Shown here one piece after another: positions 49,987 to 57,947 of a DNA stretch of 64,000 nucleotides. Position 1 is the stretch's first letter. The number at the start of each line of letters is the position of its first letter. The notes beneath the pieces are model-generated. The model did not search any database. It saw only the letters and a list, made by a program, of their open reading frames with translations, and was not told the DNA's origin. The DNA is from Pseudonocardia sp. DSM 110487 (GTDB lineage: Bacteria > Actinomycetota > Actinomycetes > Mycobacteriales > Pseudonocardiaceae), in NCBI RefSeq assembly GCF_019468565.1, contig NZ_CP080521.1:8742001-8806000 (forward strand), in the 5' to 3' direction. A program made the translations under genes and the position numbers.

Positions 49987-51078
49987 ATGCCCCAGGTGCT
50001 CGGCCCGCGCACGTTGAACCGGGCCACCCTCGCCCGCCAGTTCCTGCTGGAGCGCACCACCCGGTCGGTCCCCGAGGTGGTCGAGCACCTGGTCGGCCTG
50101 CAGGCACAGACCCCGCACAGCTGGTATCTCGGGCTGTGGAGCCGCATCGCCGGCTTCCGGCCCGAGGCCGCGGCCGATCGGCTTACCGACCGGTCGTTGG
50201 TGCGGATCGCGCTGATGCGCTCCACCATCCACCTCGTCACGGCACGGGACGCCCACGGCCTGCGCGCGGCGATCCAGCCCGTGCTCGACAGGGATCTGTT
50301 CACCAACCAGCTCCACGGAGACGCCGTCCGCGGACTCGACGTCGACGAGATCGTGGCGGCCGCCCGCCCGCTGCTCGCCGAGCGCGCCCGCACTTCACGG
50401 GAGCTCGGCGCCCTGCTGCAGGACCGCTGGCCCGACCGGCCCGCCGCGGGCCTCGCGTACGCCGTGCGAAACCGGCTGCCGCTCGTTCAGGTGCCGCCGC
50501 GTGGGCTGTGGGGACGCAGCGGCCCCATCGCGCACACCAGCGCCGAGTCGTGGGTGGGCGACGGCGCCCCGTTCTCGCTCGAGACGCTGGTGCGCCGCTA
50601 CCTCGCCGCGTTCGGCCCGGCCACGGTGATGGACGTGCAGACCTGGTCGGGGCTCACGCACCTGCGCGAGGTGGTCGAGCCGCTCCGCTCGCAGCTGCGC
50701 CTGTTCCACGACGAGTGCGGCCGCGAGCTGTTCGACCTGCCCGACGCCCCGCGCCCCGACGCCGCCACACCGGCTCCGGTGCGGTTCCTGTACGACTTCG
50801 ACAACCTGCTGCTCTCGCACGCCGACCGCAACCGCGTGAGCACCGACGAGTTCCGCCGCGCCTTCGTGCGGCGCAGCGGACCGGTGCCGGGCGCGGTGCT
50901 CGTCGACGGGTTCACCGCGGCCCACTGGACGCTCACGCGCGACCGGGAAACCGCCAGACTGGAGGTGCACCCGCACCGCCCGCTGACCGGCGGAGAGGCC
51001 GAGGCGGTCCACGCCGAGGCAGCCATGGCCCTCGCCTTCATGGCGCCCAACGCCGGCAAGGTGGCCTTGCTGGCGTGA
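49987..51078 (+). CDS. AlkZ-like winged-helix DNA glycosylase
   Basis: 363 residues of the HTH_42 (formerly DUF1006) family. The catalytic QxQ motif is visible at Gln39-Ala-Gln41 (GLQAQTPHSW), as in AlkZ, which unhooks bulky or crosslinked adducts such as azinomycin lesions. RSTIHLVTARDAHGLR, DFDNLLLSHADRNRV and VLVDGFTAAHWTLTRD are conserved landmarks. It is probably in one operon with the epoxide hydrolase under the WYL regulator, a combination that would deal both with epoxides and with the DNA damage they cause. ATG 49987. Confidence 0.85.
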   Translation: MPQVLGPRTLNRATLARQFLLERTTRSVPEVVEHLVGLQAQTPHSWYLGLWSRIAGFRPEAAADRLTDRSLVRIALMRSTIHLVTARDAHGLRAAIQPVLDRDLFTNQLHGDAVRGLDVDEIVAAARPLLAERARTSRELGALLQDRWPDRPAAGLAYAVRNRLPLVQVPPRGLWGRSGPIAHTSAESWVGDGAPFSLETLVRRYLAAFGPATVMDVQTWSGLTHLREVVEPLRSQLRLFHDECGRELFDLPDAPRPDAATPAPVRFLYDFDNLLLSHADRNRVSTDEFRRAFVRRSGPVPGAVLVDGFTAAHWTLTRDRETARLEVHPHRPLTGGEAEAVHAEAAMALAFMAPNAGKVALLA

Positions 51079-51100
51079 CACGACGGGAAGGCCACCTTGC
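51056..51100. terminator. Hairpin across the end of the AlkZ-like gene
   Basis: GCAAGGTGGCCTT (51056-51068, within the last codons) pairs with AAGGCCACCTTGC (51088-51100) across a 19-nt loop. A perfect 13-bp stem between convergent genes, likely a bidirectional terminator. Confidence 0.65.
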
Positions 51101-51114
51101 TGACGCCGGGAGGG

Positions 51115-52026
51115 TCACATGAGAGCCGCCGCCGTCGCCGGCCAGCCCTCGTTCGCACTCCGGTTCCGCGGGGCCCAGCCCGTAGCCGCGCGGAACCTGC
51201 CATTCGACACGCGCAGAGAACCGAGGAGCGAGGCGACCCGCGGACCGAGCAACCGCGCCGCCCTGCCGGGCACGCCCACCCACCTCCGCCTGCCGACGGC
51301 CTCAGCCAGCGCCGCGGCGAACTCGCGCTTCGGCAGCGGCACGTCGTCGGCGACGTTGAAGGTGCCGGACGGGGCGTCGAGCGCCGCGACGACGGCTGAG
51401 GCGGCATCGGCGAGGTGGATCGGGCTGGTGTAGGCGTCCGCGTCGCCCAGCACCAGCGGGAACCCGAGGCGCGCCTGGCGGAGCATCTCCTCGGTCTGGG
51501 TGGAACCGGGACCGTAGAACCAGCCGAAACGCAGCACGGTGCCGGTCCCGCCTGCCGTGGTGAACCGCCGAGCACTCGCCTCGGCCGCGAGGTTGGCCCG
51601 GTTGCGCGGGAGATCCTCGGGCGGCACGTCCTCGTCGATCCAGGCCGCGCCCCGGTCCGGGTAGATCATCACGACCGACTCCTGCACGAGCCGTCCGACC
51701 CCCGCGGCGAGCACGGCGTCGACGACGGCGGCGGAGCCCTCAGTCCGGATCCGGTCGTTCTCCCGCCACCCGCTGCTCCAGAGCGCGCGCATGGTCGACG
51801 GGATCGCCGTGGCCAGGTTGACCACCGCGCCGTGATCGGCGAAGGCCGCCGTCAGCGCCGCCCGGTCGAAGAGCGAGACGGCGACCGGGCGCGCCCCGAG
51901 CTCCTCCAGCAGCGCGGCCCGCTCGGCACTTCGCGCGAGCGCGGAAACCTCATGGCCCGCTGCCGCCAGCTCGGCAACCGCGAGACGGCCGACGGCACCG
52001 GTGCCGCCCGTGACGAACACACGCAT
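51115..52026 (-). CDS. NAD-dependent epimerase/dehydratase family protein
   Basis: 303-residue extended SDR. MRVFVTGGTGAVGRLAVAEL is the GxxGxxG cofactor motif; SVVMIYPDRGAAWIDEDVPP and LRFGWFYGPGSTQTEEMLR follow, with the catalytic Tyr replaced in context (VMIYPD) as in the atypical nucleoside-diphosphate-sugar epimerase branch. Substrate unknown. ATG 52026 by family alignment; upstream in-frame codons lack support. Converges with the AlkZ-like gene across a hairpin. Confidence 0.85.
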   Translation of the reverse strand: MRVFVTGGTGAVGRLAVAELAAAGHEVSALARSAERAALLEELGARPVAVSLFDRAALTAAFADHGAVVNLATAIPSTMRALWSSGWRENDRIRTEGSAAVVDAVLAAGVGRLVQESVVMIYPDRGAAWIDEDVPPEDLPRNRANLAAEASARRFTTAGGTGTVLRFGWFYGPGSTQTEEMLRQARLGFPLVLGDADAYTSPIHLADAASAVVAALDAPSGTFNVADDVPLPKREFAAALAEAVGRRRWVGVPGRAARLLGPRVASLLGSLRVSNGRFRAATGWAPRNRSANEGWPATAAALM

Positions 52027-52201
52027 GATGCGAGCGTGGCAGAACAGGCGGGCCCCTCTTCGTGGAGGCGTCGGCGTCGGCGTTCGCGCACCCTGACAGC
52101 CGGCTCGCGTGCTGATCACGTGACGGCCAGGTGGTCACCACGGATGCCCCGGAGTGCCCTGCGGACACATGCTGTTCCACACGAACTCAGGGAGGGACGC
52201 C

Positions 52202-52807
52202 ATGGGCAAGGTCGTCGTGCAGGCCACGATGTCGCTGGACGGATTCATCGCCGACCCGTCCGGTCGGGTCGGGCCGCTGTTCGACTGGTACGGCAACGGC
52301 GATGTCGAGGTCAGAGGCAACGACCCGGATCGGGTCTTCAAGGTCTCCGCAGCGAGCGCCGAGTACCTGCGGACGGCGTGGAGTGACGTGGGGCCGGGCG
52401 TGATCGGGCGGCGCCTGTTCGACATCACCGACGGCTGGGGTGGCGTTCCCCCGGTCGGCGACGCCGTGTTCGTCGTGACGCATCGCGTGCCGACCGAATG
52501 GATCGAGGCCCACACGGACGCCCCGTACACGTTCGTCACCGACGGGGTCGCGAGCGCGATCGCCGAGGCGCAGGAGGTGGCTGGTGACCGCGTCGTGTCG
52601 GTCACCGCGGGCGACATGGCCGGCCAGGCCCTCGCGGCAGGGCTGGTCGACGAGCTCCGCGTGGACCTGGTGCCGGTGCTGCTGGGCACGGGCGTGCGCT
52701 ACTTCGGCGACTTCACGGGCGCCGAACAGCTGCTGGACGATCCCGCCGTCATCCAGGGCGACCGCGTGACCCACCTGCACTACCGCGTGCGCAAGGAGGC
52801 GCCATGA
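52202..52807 (+). CDS. Dihydrofolate reductase family protein (second in the window)
   Basis: 201 residues, RibD C-terminal fold. GKVVVQATMSLDGFIADPSG is the family start, GPGVIGRRLFDITDGWGG the cofactor loop, and LRVDLVPVLLGTGVRYFGDF the C-terminal signature. ATG 52202 has AGGGAGGGAC upstream. It overlaps the VOC gene by 4 bp (ATGA), suggesting joint function in redox or xenobiotic chemistry. Distinct from the island copy at 4661. Confidence 0.87.
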   Translation: MGKVVVQATMSLDGFIADPSGRVGPLFDWYGNGDVEVRGNDPDRVFKVSAASAEYLRTAWSDVGPGVIGRRLFDITDGWGGVPPVGDAVFVVTHRVPTEWIEAHTDAPYTFVTDGVASAIAEAQEVAGDRVVSVTAGDMAGQALAAGLVDELRVDLVPVLLGTGVRYFGDFTGAEQLLDDPAVIQGDRVTHLHYRVRKEAP

Positions 52808-53205
52808 AGATGCTGCTCGAGCTCGTGCCCGTGCCGGTCACCGACGTCGAACGCGCCAAGGAGTTCTACGTCGGGGCGGGGTTCGTCGTGGACGTCGACG
52901 TGCAGCCGGCCGATGGCGTGCGGATATGCCAGCTCACCCCGCCCGGCTCGGCCTGCTCGATCGTGCTGTCCAGCGGCCTGCCCGCACTGGCCGACGCGGC
53001 GGCAGGTTCGGTGCGGGGGCTGCACCTCGTCGTCGCCGACGCCGCGGCCGCGCGCGACGAGCTCGCCCGCCGCGGCGTTCCGGTCGGGGAGATCGACGAG
53101 CACGACCAGGGCGTCAGGTACGTCCCGTTCAGCGATCCGGACGGCAACACGTGGGTGCTGCAGGAGATGCCGTGGCGGGCCGGCGACTTCGCGTCAGCCG
53201 AGTGA
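52804..53205 (+). CDS. VOC (glyoxalase/bleomycin-resistance fold) protein
   Basis: 133 residues, two beta-alpha-beta-beta-beta repeats. ELVPVPVTDVERAKEFYVG starts repeat one and GLHLVVADAAAARDELARRG repeat two; PFSDPDGNTWVLQEMP ends it with the expected metal-ligand glutamate. Function may be isomerisation, thiol transfer or drug binding. Coupled to the DHFR-like gene. Overlaps the convergent ribA-type gene by 12 bp. Confidence 0.87.
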   Translation: MKMLLELVPVPVTDVERAKEFYVGAGFVVDVDVQPADGVRICQLTPPGSACSIVLSSGLPALADAAAGSVRGLHLVVADAAAARDELARRGVPVGEIDEHDQGVRYVPFSDPDGNTWVLQEMPWRAGDFASAE

Positions 53206-53823
53206 CCCCAGGTGAGGGAGGTCGTGGCCGAGGCGGTCGCGCTTCGCCATGAGGTAGCGGACGTTGTACTCGTCCACGGGCTCCAACAGCGGGACCCGCC
53301 CGGTGACCTTGATCCCGTGGTCGGTGAGCGCGAGCACCTTGTCCTCGTTGTTCGACAGCAGCCGGACCGACTCCACACCGAGGTAGTGCAGCACCCGTGC
53401 GGCCGGGCCGAAGTCGCGCACGTCAACCGGCAGGCCGAGCGCGGTGGCCGAGTCGACCGTGTCGAGCCCCTGCTCGTCCTGCAACACGTGGGTGCGGACC
53501 TTCGCGACGAGGCCGATCCCGCGGCCCTCGTGCCCGCGCAGGTACACGAGCACGCCGCACCCCTCGTCGGCGATCGCATCGACCGCCGACCGGAGCTGCG
53601 CACCGCACTCGCACCGCAGCGCGCCGAAGACGTCACCGGTGAGGCACTCCGAGTGCACCCGGACCAGCACGTCCTTCTGACCGCGCGGCTCGCCGCGCAC
53701 GAGGGCGAGGTGCTCGTTCCCGTCGTAGGGGTCCCGGAACGCGACGGCGCGGAACCGGCCGCCACGCGTCACGAGGTCCGATTCCGCGACCTCGGCCAGT
53801 TCACCGTCTCGCGTCTCCTGCAT
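53194..53823 (-). CDS. ribA: Stand-alone GTP cyclohydrolase II
   Basis: 209 residues. Converts GTP to 2,5-diamino-6-ribosylamino-4(3H)-pyrimidinone 5'-phosphate, formate and pyrophosphate. Zinc ligands Cys60, Cys71 and Cys73 are visible in SECLTGDVFGALRCECGAQL, with the catalytic YLRGHEGRGIGL loop and the GTP-binding RLLSNNEDKV. It lacks the RibB domain; actinobacteria usually use fused RibBA for riboflavin, so a separate enzyme here points to another pathway. ATG 53823 with GAGAGGGG before it; ATG 53868 would lengthen it by 15 residues. Divergent from the creatininase gene by 49 bp. Confidence 0.9.
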   Translation of the reverse strand: MQETRDGELAEVAESDLVTRGGRFRAVAFRDPYDGNEHLALVRGEPRGQKDVLVRVHSECLTGDVFGALRCECGAQLRSAVDAIADEGCGVLVYLRGHEGRGIGLVAKVRTHVLQDEQGLDTVDSATALGLPVDVRDFGPAARVLHYLGVESVRLLSNNEDKVLALTDHGIKVTGRVPLLEPVDEYNVRYLMAKRDRLGHDLPHLGSLG

Positions 53824-53872
53824 GAGCTGCCCCTCTCGTCCCCTCTCGCGAACCGTGAGAAGGTCCATCACG

Positions 53873-54565
53873 ATGGATCTCCTCCCGGCCGATACCACGC
53901 TCGACGCGCACGACCGCTCCACGGCGGTCGCGCTGCTGCCGATCGGCAGCTTCGAGCAGCACGGCCCCTTCCTGCCGCTCACGACGGACACCCTCGTCGC
54001 CAGCACGATCGCGGCCGAGCTCGCGACCGTGTACCCCGTTTTCAGGCTGCCACCGATCACCATCTCCTGCTCCCACGAGCACGCCGCATGGGCGGGCACC
54101 GTCAGCATCTCCGCCACGACGCTCGCCGCGATCGTGCGCGACGTGGCCGCGTCGGTCCAGCACGCGGGCGCGAGCACGCTCGTGCTCGTGAACGGGCACG
54201 GCGGCAACTACGTGCTCGGCAACGTGGTGCAGGAGGCGAGCATCAGCCAGCAGCGGATGGTCCTCTTCCCCACCGAGCTGGACTGGGAGGACGCGCGCGC
54301 CGACGCCGGCCTGACCACCACGGGCCCGTCCGACATGCACGCCGGTGAGCTGGAGACCTCGATCCTCCTGCATGCGCTTCCGGATCTCGTCAGGCCGGGG
54401 TACGAACGGGCCGACCACCTGGCAGACGACCGCCGGTACCTGCTGGCTCGAGGAATGCAGGCGTACACGGAATCTGGAGTGGTGGGCCGTCCGTCAGCGG
54501 CATCCGCTGAGAAGGGACGCGCGGTGCTCGCGAGCCTCGTGCGGTCGTTCGCCGGGCACCTGTGA
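53873..54565 (+). CDS. Creatininase-family amidohydrolase (MftE/ArfB-like)
   Basis: 230 residues. GSFEQHGPFLPLTTDT has the metal ligands Glu28, His30 and Asp39; VLVNGHGGNYV and MHAGELETS carry the rest. Family members include creatininase, the mycofactocin peptidase MftE and the formamide hydrolase ArfB, which acts on the GTP cyclohydrolase product in F420 and riboflavin synthesis. Placement beside GTP cyclohydrolase II favours an ArfB-like role; no mftA-D genes are nearby. ATG 53873. Its last 176 bp overlap the convergent membrane-protein gene. Confidence 0.85.
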   Translation: MDLLPADTTLDAHDRSTAVALLPIGSFEQHGPFLPLTTDTLVASTIAAELATVYPVFRLPPITISCSHEHAAWAGTVSISATTLAAIVRDVAASVQHAGASTLVLVNGHGGNYVLGNVVQEASISQQRMVLFPTELDWEDARADAGLTTTGPSDMHAGELETSILLHALPDLVRPGYERADHLADDRRYLLARGMQAYTESGVVGRPSAASAEKGRAVLASLVRSFAGHL

Positions 54566-55454
54566 GGCGGGTGTTCATCAGGCGCAGCAGGAGCACTGCC
54601 CCGCCGGGCAGGCAGGCCACCATGCAGAGCACCCCATAGGCGACGGCGGCCGCGAAGCCCTGAGCCGCTCCGAGCCCCACCGCACCGAACCCGACGGCGG
54701 CGACGGCCTCGCGCGGGCCCCAGCCACCGACGTTGAACGGCAGCGCCATGACCAGCAGCGCGAGGATGAGCAGCGGGAGCAGCTCGGTGACGGGGGCGGT
54801 CGCACCGACGGCGCGGGCGGCCACCACGAACGTGGCGAGGTAGCCGGCGAGCGCCACCACGGAGAGGCCGATGATCCCCGGACCTCCGCCGGAGCGCAGC
54901 ACCGTCCGCACGTCGTCCGCCATCGGACGCAGGCGCTCGCGCAGCAGCCAGCCGAGCACCGGCAGCGCCACGAGGCCGACGACAACCCCGATCCACCAGC
55001 CACCGTGCACGAGCTCACCGAGCACACCGAGCAGAGCGGGCTCCGCCGCAAGCACGACCGCGGCCACGCCGACCAGCACCACGAGGCCCACCAACCGTTC
55101 GAGCACGAACGCCCGCACGCCACCCGCGATGTCCCCGGCCCGCCTGCCGTGCCCGACAGCCCGGTGCAGGTCGCCGAGCATCCCGGCGGGCAGCACGGCG
55201 TTGAGGAAGAGGGCCTGGTAGCAGTCGGCGACGGCCCTCGGGAGCGAGAGGCGCATGCCGAAGCCGCGCGCCAGTAGGCACCAGCGCCACGCGCTGCACA
55301 CCGTGGTGACGACGCCGAGCCCGAGCGCGGCGAGCACCGGCCCCGCGTCCAGCGCGGCGAGCGCGTCGACGATGGCCTGCGGTCCCGACCACCACACGAG
55401 CGCGCCGACGATCGCGGCGACGGCCAGCGGCCGCGCCACCTGCGCGGGCCTCAC
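54390..55454 (-). CDS. Lysylphosphatidylglycerol-synthase-TM / UPF0104 flippase-like membrane protein
   Basis: 354 residues, about eight membrane helices. YQALFLNAVLPAGMLGDLHR is the characteristic UPF0104 motif, and ALPFNVGGWGPREAVAAVGF the second (P-x-x-x-G-G-W-G-x-R-E). The fold forms the membrane part of MprF and many polyprenyl- or lipid-linked carrier proteins. The last 60 residues (RTTARGSRAPRVPSQRMPL...) have no family support and lie entirely over the antisense end of the creatininase gene; a lost stop codon may have extended it. GTG 55454 overlaps the methyltransferase stop (GTGA). Confidence 0.82.
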   Translation of the reverse strand: MRPAQVARPLAVAAIVGALVWWSGPQAIVDALAALDAGPVLAALGLGVVTTVCSAWRWCLLARGFGMRLSLPRAVADCYQALFLNAVLPAGMLGDLHRAVGHGRRAGDIAGGVRAFVLERLVGLVVLVGVAAVVLAAEPALLGVLGELVHGGWWIGVVVGLVALPVLGWLLRERLRPMADDVRTVLRSGGGPGIIGLSVVALAGYLATFVVAARAVGATAPVTELLPLLILALLVMALPFNVGGWGPREAVAAVGFGAVGLGAAQGFAAAVAYGVLCMVACLPGGAVLLLRLMNTRLTGARRTTARGSRAPRVPSQRMPLTDGPPLQIPCTPAFLEPAGTGGRLPGGRPVRTPA

Positions 55455-56272
55455 GACGGGTTCCCCGGCAGAGCGAGCAGGTCGGCGTGCCCGACAACGA
55501 CCCGCAGGTCACCGCGGTTCGCCGCCGCCAGCCTGCGACGCAGGTAGGCCTCCGCCTCCGCGACGAGCGCAGGCCGGTGCTCGCACGCCGCGGCGAGCCA
55601 GCCGCGCAGCCACTGCTCGATCAGCGGGCCGTCGGCCGGACCGAGGCGCCACGGGCTCGGTGCCCGCACCACCGACACACCGTGCCGGCCGAACGCCGCC
55701 GCGACCGCGGGCGCGGCATCCGGACCGAGCAGCCTGCGGCCGTCCACCGTGCGGCGCTGGTGGGCGTCGAACGCGGCGGCGAAGAGGGCGTCGAGCGGGT
55801 CGCCGGGTGTGAGCAGCACGCTGCCGGTGACCGAGAGGGCCAGCAGCGTGGCGCAGCCCGCGGTTGCGCACGCCGCGGCGAGGCGCTCCACCTCGTCGGC
55901 GGTGAGCAGGTCCAGCAGCGCCGACGCCGTGACCACCGAGGTGCCGGCGAGCTGCGCGGCGTCAAGGGAGGTGAGGTCGCCGGGCCGCGGCTCGGCCGTG
56001 ACGCCGGCCGGCATGTCGACAACGGCCTGCACGAGTAGCCCGGGGTCACGATCATGCAGGATCCAGTGTTGGGGGCCGGGCAGCCGGCGCGCGAGCCAAC
56101 GCGCCATCGAACCGGTTCCGCAACCGAGGTCGCGCACAACCAGGGGGCCGCCGTACCGGTCCTCCAGCCACTTGTAGAGCCGGTCGACCAGGTCCGTCGC
56201 CCGAGCCGCCGCGTCGGCGGACTCGCGCAGCGCCAGCCACTCCGGCGTGACCTGAGCTCCAGGGGCGCTCAT
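55451..56272 (-). CDS. SAM-dependent methyltransferase of the pterin-like cluster
   Basis: 273 residues. VVRDLGCGTGSMARWLARRL is SAM motif I; QHWILHDRDPGLLVQAVVDM and LAGTSVVTASALLDLLTADE follow. N- and C-terminal extensions are family-specific. ATG 56272 overlaps the glycosyltransferase stop by 4 bp (ATGA), and its own stop overlaps the UPF0104 start, so it is in the middle of a tightly coupled operon. Substrate presumably an intermediate of that operon. Confidence 0.85.
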   Translation of the reverse strand: MSAPGAQVTPEWLALRESADAAARATDLVDRLYKWLEDRYGGPLVVRDLGCGTGSMARWLARRLPGPQHWILHDRDPGLLVQAVVDMPAGVTAEPRPGDLTSLDAAQLAGTSVVTASALLDLLTADEVERLAAACATAGCATLLALSVTGSVLLTPGDPLDALFAAAFDAHQRRTVDGRRLLGPDAAPAVAAAFGRHGVSVVRAPSPWRLGPADGPLIEQWLRGWLAAACEHRPALVAEAEAYLRRRLAAANRGDLRVVVGHADLLALPGNPS

Positions 56273-57423
56273 CGCTCGCCCTCGCTGCGCTCGGGCGGCG
56301 CTTCGCGCAGGCGCTGTGACATTGATTCGCTCGCAAGCTCGCTCATGTTCAAGGCGTCGGCCAAGCACCGCGCGGTCACCTCCCATCCGGTGAGAGCATC
56401 GCGGCGCTGCCGAGCCGCCTCGCGCACCTCACGTCGCAGCTGTGGTTCGTCGAGCCAGCGGTGCAGGGCTTCTGCCAGCGCGGCCACGTCACCCGGCGGC
56501 ACGAGGATGCCGGGGACCGCGCCGTCCGGCGCGCGACCAAGGGTCTCCGGCACACCGTCGACGGCCATCCCGAGCACCGGGATCCCCCTGGCGAGCGCCT
56601 CCGTCACGACCATGCCGTACGACTCGGCGCGCGAGGACAACACGAGCACGTCGGTGGCGGCGTACACCGCGTCGAGCGCCGATCCGGTCACCGGCCCGGC
56701 GAGAGCCACCCGGTCGCCCAGCCCGTACCGCTGCACCAGCTCCCGGACGAGCGTGACATAGCCGGGAGCGCGGGTGACCGGGCCGACGAGGAGGCAGCCC
56801 CAGTCACGGTCGGGGATCCGGGCGAGGGCCTTCACGAGAAGGTCCTGGCCCTTCGTCGGCGTGATCGAGCCGACGCACAGCAGCCGCGTACCCGCTTCCT
56901 CGGCGCCGCCGAGCGGAGCCGGCTCGACACCGGGCGGCACGACGCGCACCCGATCGGCAGGCAACCCGTGCACCGTGACGAGCCGGCGAGCCGCCCACGC
57001 GCTGGTGGCCACGACGACAGCCGCGGCGTGCAGGGTCATGCGTTCGCGGGCCGTGCGGTCGGCCGCCACCTGGGGTGGCAGCCCGGCCTCGTCACCGAGC
57101 GGGAGGTGGACCAGCACGACGAGGCGCAGCCTGCGGGCGTGCGGGGCGAGCACGTCGGGCACCGCGCACGCGACGAGCCCGTCGAGGAGCACGTCAGCGC
57201 CGTCCGGCACGGCTGCAAGGCGCCGACCCAGCTCAGCGCGCGCCATCGCGTCGGGCTCCGGCCACGCGCCGCGCACGGCGATCTCGCACACGGCCCGGCC
57301 CGCGGCGGGCAGGGCCTGGCAGACCCGCCGGTCGTAGGCGTTCCCACCGCTGGGGCGCGCCGGGTCGTCGATGTCGCCAGGCACGACGACGTACACCGTC
57401 CGGGCGATCACGGGGATCGTCAC
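56269..57423 (-). CDS. Family 4 glycosyltransferase of the pterin-like cluster
   Basis: 384-residue GT-B retaining glycosyltransferase. N-terminal domain: VVPGDIDDPARPSGGNAYDR. Donor domain: GSITPTKGQDLLVKALARIP (P-T-K-G), then DVLVLSSRAESYGMVVTEAL with the E-x7-E signature ESYGMVVTE. Uses a nucleotide sugar such as GDP-mannose or UDP-glucose. GTG 57423 overlaps the PTPS-like stop by 4 bp. The last 25 residues are poorly conserved, Ser/Arg/Glu-rich. Confidence 0.87.
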   Translation of the reverse strand: MTIPVIARTVYVVVPGDIDDPARPSGGNAYDRRVCQALPAAGRAVCEIAVRGAWPEPDAMARAELGRRLAAVPDGADVLLDGLVACAVPDVLAPHARRLRLVVLVHLPLGDEAGLPPQVAADRTARERMTLHAAAVVVATSAWAARRLVTVHGLPADRVRVVPPGVEPAPLGGAEEAGTRLLCVGSITPTKGQDLLVKALARIPDRDWGCLLVGPVTRAPGYVTLVRELVQRYGLGDRVALAGPVTGSALDAVYAATDVLVLSSRAESYGMVVTEALARGIPVLGMAVDGVPETLGRAPDGAVPGILVPPGDVAALAEALHRWLDEPQLRREVREAARQRRDALTGWEVTARCLADALNMSELASESMSQRLREAPPERSEGER

Positions 57424-57818
57424 AGGGACCGCTCGTAGCTCGCCCACGCGACGTGCGACTCGTGCAGGGTCACGACGATCGCGGAGATCCCGCGGGCGTT
57501 CTCGCCGAGCGCTCCCTCGTACAGCCGTTCGGCGAGGCGGTCGGCGATCAACCGGGCCAGGAACTCGGTGGAGGTGTTGACGCCTTCGAACGCGGGCTCG
57601 TCGTCGAGGTTGCGGTAGTTGAGCTCGCCGAGTACCTCGCCGAGCTGCTGGGTGGCCAGCCCGATGTCGACCACGATGCCGTCGTCGTCGAGCACGGGAC
57701 GGCGGAACGTCGCGTCCACCACGAAGGTGGCGCCGTGCAGGCGCTGAGCCGGACCGAACACGGCGCCCCGGAAGCTGTGGGCGACCATCATGTGGTCCCG
57801 GACGGTAATGCTGAACAC
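57420..57818 (-). CDS. 6-pyruvoyl-tetrahydropterin synthase / QueD-like protein with altered zinc site
   Basis: 132 residues, T-fold. VRDHMMVAHSFRG carries His14, RLHGATFVVDATFRR replaces the expected zinc motif LHGHNY: His28 is kept but the next ligand is Ala30. The conserved catalytic Cys before this motif reads Gln. The C-terminal LHESHVAWASYE keeps the substrate-binding glutamate. Canonical enzymes act on dihydroneopterin triphosphate, so this one may have other chemistry or be a binding protein. Start ATG 57818. First gene of the four-gene operon. Confidence 0.8.
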   Translation of the reverse strand: MFSITVRDHMMVAHSFRGAVFGPAQRLHGATFVVDATFRRPVLDDDGIVVDIGLATQQLGEVLGELNYRNLDDEPAFEGVNTSTEFLARLIADRLAERLYEGALGENARGISAIVVTLHESHVAWASYERSL

Positions 57819-57947
57819 TCTCGCTCCCTCGCCACGCGGCTCGATCCCGTTCCTACCCCCACACGTCCCGGTGCCCCGGGAAGTTCACCGCCATCCGTGA
57901 AACGCCGCTGAAGCCGGGGCGAAAGGTCCACACCGGAGGGTGACGCC

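Noticed and set aside
53824..53872. FMN riboswitch ahead of the GTP cyclohydrolase II gene
   Set aside because: The divergent gap is only 49 bp and holds none of the conserved RFN-element blocks.
53873..54565. Mycofactocin gene cluster (MftE)
   Set aside because: No MftA precursor, MftB or radical-SAM MftC is seen nearby; neighbours suggest GTP-derived chemistry instead.
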